Source: Paracoccaceae bacterium (GTDB lineage: Bacteria; Pseudomonadota; Alphaproteobacteria; Rhodobacterales; Rhodobacteraceae). Taken from it: a stretch of 64,000 nt of DNA. Of this stretch, positions 61,101 through 64,000 are shown piece after piece. The position numbers and the translations under genes were made by a program. Location: assembly GCA_020425125.1 (NCBI GenBank), contig JAGQRV010000002.1, forward strand, positions 44,967 through 108,966, read 5' to 3'. The notes beneath the pieces are model-generated. The model was given only the letters and a program-made list of their open reading frames with translations. It did no database searches and was not told the DNA's origin. Positions within the stretch are counted from its first letter, which is position 1. Each line of letters opens with the position of its first letter.

Positions 61101-61620
61101 GCCCGCCCTCGCCCGGCGGAAAGATGTCGATGATCCCACCCCGGACCGAATAGTCGCCCGGCTCGGTCACCGTCGGGCTCTGGACGAAGCCCATCCGCAC
61201 CAGGAAGGCCCGCAGGCCAGCCTCGTCGATCCGGTCCCCGACGCGCGCCACGAAGGCCGCGTCGCGCAGCACCGACCGTGCCGGGATCTTCTGCGCTGCG
61301 GCGTTGAGCGTGGTCAGCAGCACGTACCGCGACGGCGCGCCCTGGACCAGCGCCGCCAGCGTCGCCATCCGCGCCGCCGAGATGTCCGGGTTCGGCGACA
61401 CCCGGTCGAACGGCAGACAATCCCAGGCCGGGAAGACCAGAACCGGGACCTCGGGCGCGAAGAAGGCCAGCGCCGCACGCATCGACTCGAGCCGCTTGTC
61501 GTCCCGCGCCACATGGATGACCGGACCCGCGGCCGCGTCGAGCGCATCGAGCACGAGCCGCGCGTCAAATCCCTCGGGCGCACCGCCGATGGTCACGTTC
61601 TGGGTTCTGGGATCGTTCAT
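58174..61620 (-). CDS. mfd: Transcription-repair coupling factor
   Basis: 1148 residues from the ATG at 61620 (the longer frame from 61680 adds a non-family stretch), the same length as E. coli Mfd. It removes stalled RNA polymerase and recruits UvrA. N-terminal UvrB-like homology module, CarD-like RNA-polymerase-interaction domain (SPGDLVVHVEHGVGRFTGLE), then helicase motifs GDVGFGKTEVAMR (Walker A), DEEQRFGV (motif II) and QIRGRVGRS (motif VI). All expected blocks are intact. Minus strand, alone. Confidence 0.97.
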   Translation of the reverse strand: MNDPRTQNVTIGGAPEGFDARLVLDALDAAAGPVIHVARDDKRLESMRAALAFFAPEVPVLVFPAWDCLPFDRVSPNPDISAARMATLAALVQGAPSRYVLLTTLNAAAQKIPARSVLRDAAFVARVGDRIDEAGLRAFLVRMGFVQSPTVTEPGDYSVRGGIIDIFPPGEGGPVRLDLFGDVLDGARRFDAASQRTTDKLAAVELAPVSEVILDEAAITRFRQNYRAEFGAAGRDDPLYEAVSAGRKHQGMEHWLPFFHQDLETVFDYLPGAPVSLDDQTGPARVARWDGILDQYEARREAMGAKARIDSVYKPCPPGLLYLDEAGWEAAVAGRRVVQFHPFAEGSGPGTSDAGGRIGRNFAPERQAQDVNIFKALADHIQAERRSRAVIVASYSEGARERLKGLLEDEGLAGARDIKSFRDVPDAAGGVHLAIWGLEQGFTAKGLSVIAEQDVLGDRLIRAPKRKRRAENFLTEAQSLSPGDLVVHVEHGVGRFTGLEVISAMGAAHECVALEYAGGDRLYLPVENIELLSRFGHEDGLLDKLGGGAWQAKKAKLKERIREIAERLIRTAAERALRHAPVMAPPDGMWDAFCARFPYQETDDQLSAIEETLADMESGRPMDRLICGDVGFGKTEVAMRAAFVAALSGVQVAVIAPTTLLARQHAQSFRERFRGFPVDVRALSRFVSAKEAAATRAGLADGTVDIVVGTHAVLAKGVKFRSLGLLVIDEEQRFGVAHKERLKQLRTDIHVLTLTATPIPRTLQLSLSGVRDLSIIGTPPVDRLAIRTYVSEFDSVTLREALLREHYRGGQSFFVVPRIADLPEIESFLHDQVPEVSYVIAHGQMAAGELDDRMNAFYDGKFDVLVATTIVESGLDIPTANTMVVHRADMFGLAQLYQIRGRVGRSKTRAYAYLTTKPRTPLTPAAEKRLRVLGSLDSLGAGFTLASQDLDIRGAGNLLGEEQSGQMREVGYELYQQMLEEAVAKIRSGEMEGVTDDDGQWAPQINLGVPVLIPEDYVPDLDVRLGLYRRLSALTTKVELEGFAAELIDRFGKLPKEVNSLLLVVRIKAECKRAGIARLDAGPKGATIQFHNDKFGSPAGLVRFVQAQDGLAKVKDNRIIVRRDWTKEADRIRGAFAIARDLAVEAAA

Positions 61621-61686
61621 CGCTGCCTCGGCCGGCCGGAAGACGGGCCCGACCCCTACAGGCCCCGCCGCCGGTGTCAAGCGACG

Positions 61687-62199
61687 CTAGAGCGCGTGCT
61701 GGGCGAGGTTGTAGCCCATGCCCCAGACCGCGCTCAGAAAGACCGCTGGCAGCACCACGACCTGCACCTGGCGCCTGAGCCGCAGATGGGCGCGCACCAG
61801 CGCGTCGTCCGACGGCATGGCCGCATCCATCCGGGCCGCCGTGCGCGCCACCAGAAGCCGTACCAGCGCATAGGGCGCCAGCAGCAGGAAGACCGCCTGG
61901 GCGAATTCGACGAAATACAGATAGGCGGCCAGACCGCAGGCGGTCAGCGCGCAGGACCAGAACGCCACCCGCCAGGCGCCGAGCGCGCGTGCGACGTCGC
62001 GTTCATGGCGGACGCGGATCGCAGTCAGCCGGGCTAGGTCGTCGGCGGCCTCTGGACTGCCCCGGCGGGCGCGGTGGATCAGCTCCGCCGGCACGCCCAT
62101 CGGCGCATGCATCACCCGGGTCCAGACCACACCCAGCATCAGCCAATACCACACATCGGAAAACGACCGCAGGTCGATGAACTGAAAGATCGTGGTCAA
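61687..62199 (-). CDS. Small membrane protein, unrecognised
   Basis: 170 residues with four likely transmembrane segments: SDVWYWLMLGVVWTRVM, WRVAFWSCALTACGLAAYLYF, FAQAVFLLLAPYALVRLL, and VVVLPAVFLSAVWGMGYNL. The middle loop is acidic and Ala/Arg-rich. Database annotations of similar alphaproteobacterial proteins are inconsistent, so I give no function. It lies 66 bases upstream of mfd on the same strand and may share its promoter. Confidence 0.7.
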   Translation of the reverse strand: MTTIFQFIDLRSFSDVWYWLMLGVVWTRVMHAPMGVPAELIHRARRGSPEAADDLARLTAIRVRHERDVARALGAWRVAFWSCALTACGLAAYLYFVEFAQAVFLLLAPYALVRLLVARTAARMDAAMPSDDALVRAHLRLRRQVQVVVLPAVFLSAVWGMGYNLAQHAL

Positions 62200-62314
62200 A
62201 TTTCGTTCCGTCCGATTTCCCGCGCCCTCCAGCTAGCGGGTTTCCCGGCTCTTGCCCAGCCCCCCGGATGGGGGCAGAACCGGGGCCAGCGCGTCAGCCC
62301 GGAGGAATGCAAGA

Positions 62315-63319
62315 ATGACCGAGGACCACGCCCTGCACTTGCGCCACCGCCCCCGCCGGCTCCGGCGCAGCGCGGCGATCCGGGCGCTCGTCTGCGAGGC
62401 GCGGCTCACCGCAGCCGACCTGATCTGGCCGATCTTCCTGCGCGACGGCGAGAACCTGGCCGAACCCGTGCCGTCGATGCCCGGCGTGAACCGGCTCAGC
62501 ATCGACCGCGCGGTTGACGCCGCCCGCGAGGCGGCCGGTCTGGGCATTCCGGCGATGTGCCTCTTTCCCTATACCGACCCGAAGCTCAAGACCGATGCCT
62601 GCGAGGAGGCCTGGAACCCGGACAACCTGTCGAACCAGGCGATCCGGGCGATCAAGGCGGCGGTCCCGGATATTGCAGTGATGACCGACGTGGCGCTCGA
62701 TCCCTACAACGCGAACGGGCATGACGGCATCGTCCGCGGCGGCATCGTCGTCAACGACGAAAGCGTCGCCGCACTGGTCCGGATGGCGCTGGCCCAGGCC
62801 GAAGCCGGGGCCGACATCCTTGGCCCCTCGGACATGATGGACGGCCGGATCGGGCAGATGCGCGACGCGCTTGAGGCGACGGGGCATACCGACGTGGCGA
62901 TCATGAGCTACGCGGCCAAGTACGCCTCCGCCTATTACGGTCCGTTCCGCGACGCGGTCGGGGCGTCGGGCGCGCTCAAGGGCGACAAGAAGACCTACCA
63001 GATGGATCCCGGCAACGGTGCCGAGGCGCTGGCCATGATCGCCCGCGATCTCGACGAAGGCGCCGACATGGTGATGGTGAAGCCCGGCCTTCCCTATCTC
63101 GACATTTGCCGGCGGGTGCACGAGACGTTTCAGGTTCCGACCTTCGCCTACCAGGTCTCGGGCGAATACGCGATGATCGAAGCCGCCGCGGCCAACGGCT
63201 GGATCGACGGCGAGAAGATCATGATCGAGAGCCTGACCTCCTTCAAGCGGGCGGGTTGCGCCGGGATTCTGACCTATTTCGCGCCGCGCGCCGCCCGGCT
63301 CCTCGCCGAAACCGGCTGA
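62315..63319 (+). CDS. hemB: Porphobilinogen synthase (delta-aminolevulinic acid dehydratase)
   Basis: 334 residues from the ATG at 62315, preceded by GGAGGA. It condenses two 5-aminolevulinate to porphobilinogen in heme, cobalamin and (bacterio)chlorophyll synthesis. Schiff-base lysines are in SYAAKYASAYYGPF and MVMVKPGLPYLD. The metal-site loop reads DVALDPYNANGHDG: all three zinc cysteines of animal and E. coli-type enzymes are missing, as in the Mg-dependent or metal-independent group that includes Rhodobacter. Family length and active-site residues are complete. Confidence 0.97.
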   Translation: MTEDHALHLRHRPRRLRRSAAIRALVCEARLTAADLIWPIFLRDGENLAEPVPSMPGVNRLSIDRAVDAAREAAGLGIPAMCLFPYTDPKLKTDACEEAWNPDNLSNQAIRAIKAAVPDIAVMTDVALDPYNANGHDGIVRGGIVVNDESVAALVRMALAQAEAGADILGPSDMMDGRIGQMRDALEATGHTDVAIMSYAAKYASAYYGPFRDAVGASGALKGDKKTYQMDPGNGAEALAMIARDLDEGADMVMVKPGLPYLDICRRVHETFQVPTFAYQVSGEYAMIEAAAANGWIDGEKIMIESLTSFKRAGCAGILTYFAPRAARLLAETG

Positions 63320-63435
63320 CGGTTGCGCCGCGGTGCGACAGGAACCGTGACACCCGCTCACGACGGCGTTAGACTGCAGGCCAGACGCCGGCAAGGCGCG
63401 AACCGGGCCGAAAGCCCCAGCAAGAGGCAACGAGC

Positions 63436-63984
63436 ATGATGCAATTCACCCGGCGCGGTGTGCTTCTCGGGACCACTGCGTTCCTTGCGGCCTGCAACAA
63501 TTCGGTCGGCTCTCCGGCCGCCGCCACGATCGACCGGCGCGTCTCCAGCGCGCTCGACTTCATGTACCGGACCTATCCGGACACGATCCAGATCAAGAAC
63601 AAGTCGGTGGGCATGCTGGTCATGCCGCTGATGGGCGAAGCCGCCTTCGTTTTCGGCGGCGCCTATGGCGAGGGCGCGCTGCAGATCGACGGCGTGACGG
63701 TGGACTACTATTCCGCCACCCAGGCATCGGTCGGCTTCCAGCTCGGCGCCCAGTCCTATGCCTACGTGCTGTTCTTCATGACCCCCGAGGCGCTCAGGAA
63801 GTTCCGCACCTCGCCGGGCTGGGCGGCGGGCACGGCGGCGGAGTTCACCGGCGGCCAGACCGGCGCGGCCGTCGCGGCCAGCACCGCGACCAAGGACGCG
63901 GTGATCGCCTTCCTCTTCGCGCAGCAGGGCCTGATGGCGGGCGCCACCATCGAAGGCACGAAATATACCCGGATCGTGCGCTGA
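63436..63984 (+). CDS. YSC84-type lipid-binding lipoprotein
   Basis: 182 residues. The N-terminus MMQFTRRGVLLGTTAFLAACNNS has a lipobox LAAC, with the Cys as the likely lipidation site, and a twin-arginine-like TRRGV, so it is probably an exported lipoprotein. The body matches YSC84/SYLF domain marks: KSVGMLVMPLMGEAAFVFGGAYGEGALQ and ASVGFQLGAQSYAYVLFFMT. SYLF domains bind phosphoinositides in eukaryotes; the bacterial role is unclear. An ATG at 63439 is also possible. Confidence 0.87.
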   Translation: MMQFTRRGVLLGTTAFLAACNNSVGSPAAATIDRRVSSALDFMYRTYPDTIQIKNKSVGMLVMPLMGEAAFVFGGAYGEGALQIDGVTVDYYSATQASVGFQLGAQSYAYVLFFMTPEALRKFRTSPGWAAGTAAEFTGGQTGAAVAASTATKDAVIAFLFAQQGLMAGATIEGTKYTRIVR

Positions 63985-64000
63985 GGACCGGCTCTGAGCG

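Overview
The window looks like chromosomal DNA of an alphaproteobacterium of the order Rhodobacterales (Rhodobacteraceae/Paracoccaceae type). The base composition is GC-rich throughout. The set of genes fits: a phasin with a PhaR-type box, two VPLPA-CTERM surface proteins, the SUV3-like helicase / S4 protein / 7Fe ferredoxin / CarD string, late cobalamin genes, a HemB without zinc cysteines, and the Anbu peptidase cluster. I see no rRNA, tRNA, CRISPR array, insertion sequence or phage gene. Species cannot be named from the sequence.

Bases 1-23,811 form a sugar/polyol catabolic island with three different ABC importers. From the left, on the minus strand: an alpha/beta-hydrolase, a periplasmic binding protein and the start of an RbsA-like ATPase that runs off the window; then a zinc MDR polyol dehydrogenase overlapping a GlpD/EryB-like FAD dehydrogenase. 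Divergently, on the plus strand: a PfkB kinase, a complete RbsB-RbsA-RbsC type importer, a SorC-family regulator and a HAD phosphatase. Next, on the minus strand, comes a tight operon of a COG4091 (homoserine-dehydrogenase-like, SAF domain) oxidoreductase, acetoin-dehydrogenase-type E1 alpha, E1 beta and E2, and a second SorC regulator. Divergent from it is a CUT1 importer (Tat-exported binding protein, two permeases, ATPase) ending in a second, closely related PfkB kinase. Two promoters in this island share a 32-bp imperfect palindrome centred on the -35 element, which ties them into one regulon. Because COG4091 includes the DXR-like (DRL) reductoisomerases and 1-deoxyxylulose (phosphate) is an acetoin-like alpha-ketol, I propose as a hypothesis that the island degrades a branched or deoxy C5 compound such as 2-C-methyl-D-erythritol to acetyl-CoA and a triose (phosphate).

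Bases 23,831-28,134 hold two unrecognised genes, a DsbA-like thioredoxin-fold protein, a flavin reductase-like protein and two VPLPA-CTERM proteins. Bases 28,135-32,581 carry phasin, acetyl-CoA synthetase, adenylate kinase and an orphan, apparently broken DUF4212 symporter subunit. A branched-chain-amino-acid-type ABC operon (32,508-37,917, minus strand) follows, with an unusual N-terminal extension on its second ATPase.

Bases 38,093-51,816 are mostly housekeeping: MetY, a SIMPL protein, a large single-pass protein resembling GspL/GspC parts, a CPA2 antiporter with an RCK domain, divergent cobT/cobS, CarD, FdxA, an S4 protein, the SUV3-like helicase, a TPR protein and an SCP2-domain protein. 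Bases 51,813-56,751 contain a lysophospholipase-like hydrolase and the Anbu / transglutaminase-like / alpha-E / ATP-grasp cluster. The right end has a five-bladed-propeller glycosidase-like protein, Mfd, a small membrane protein, HemB and a YSC84-type lipoprotein.
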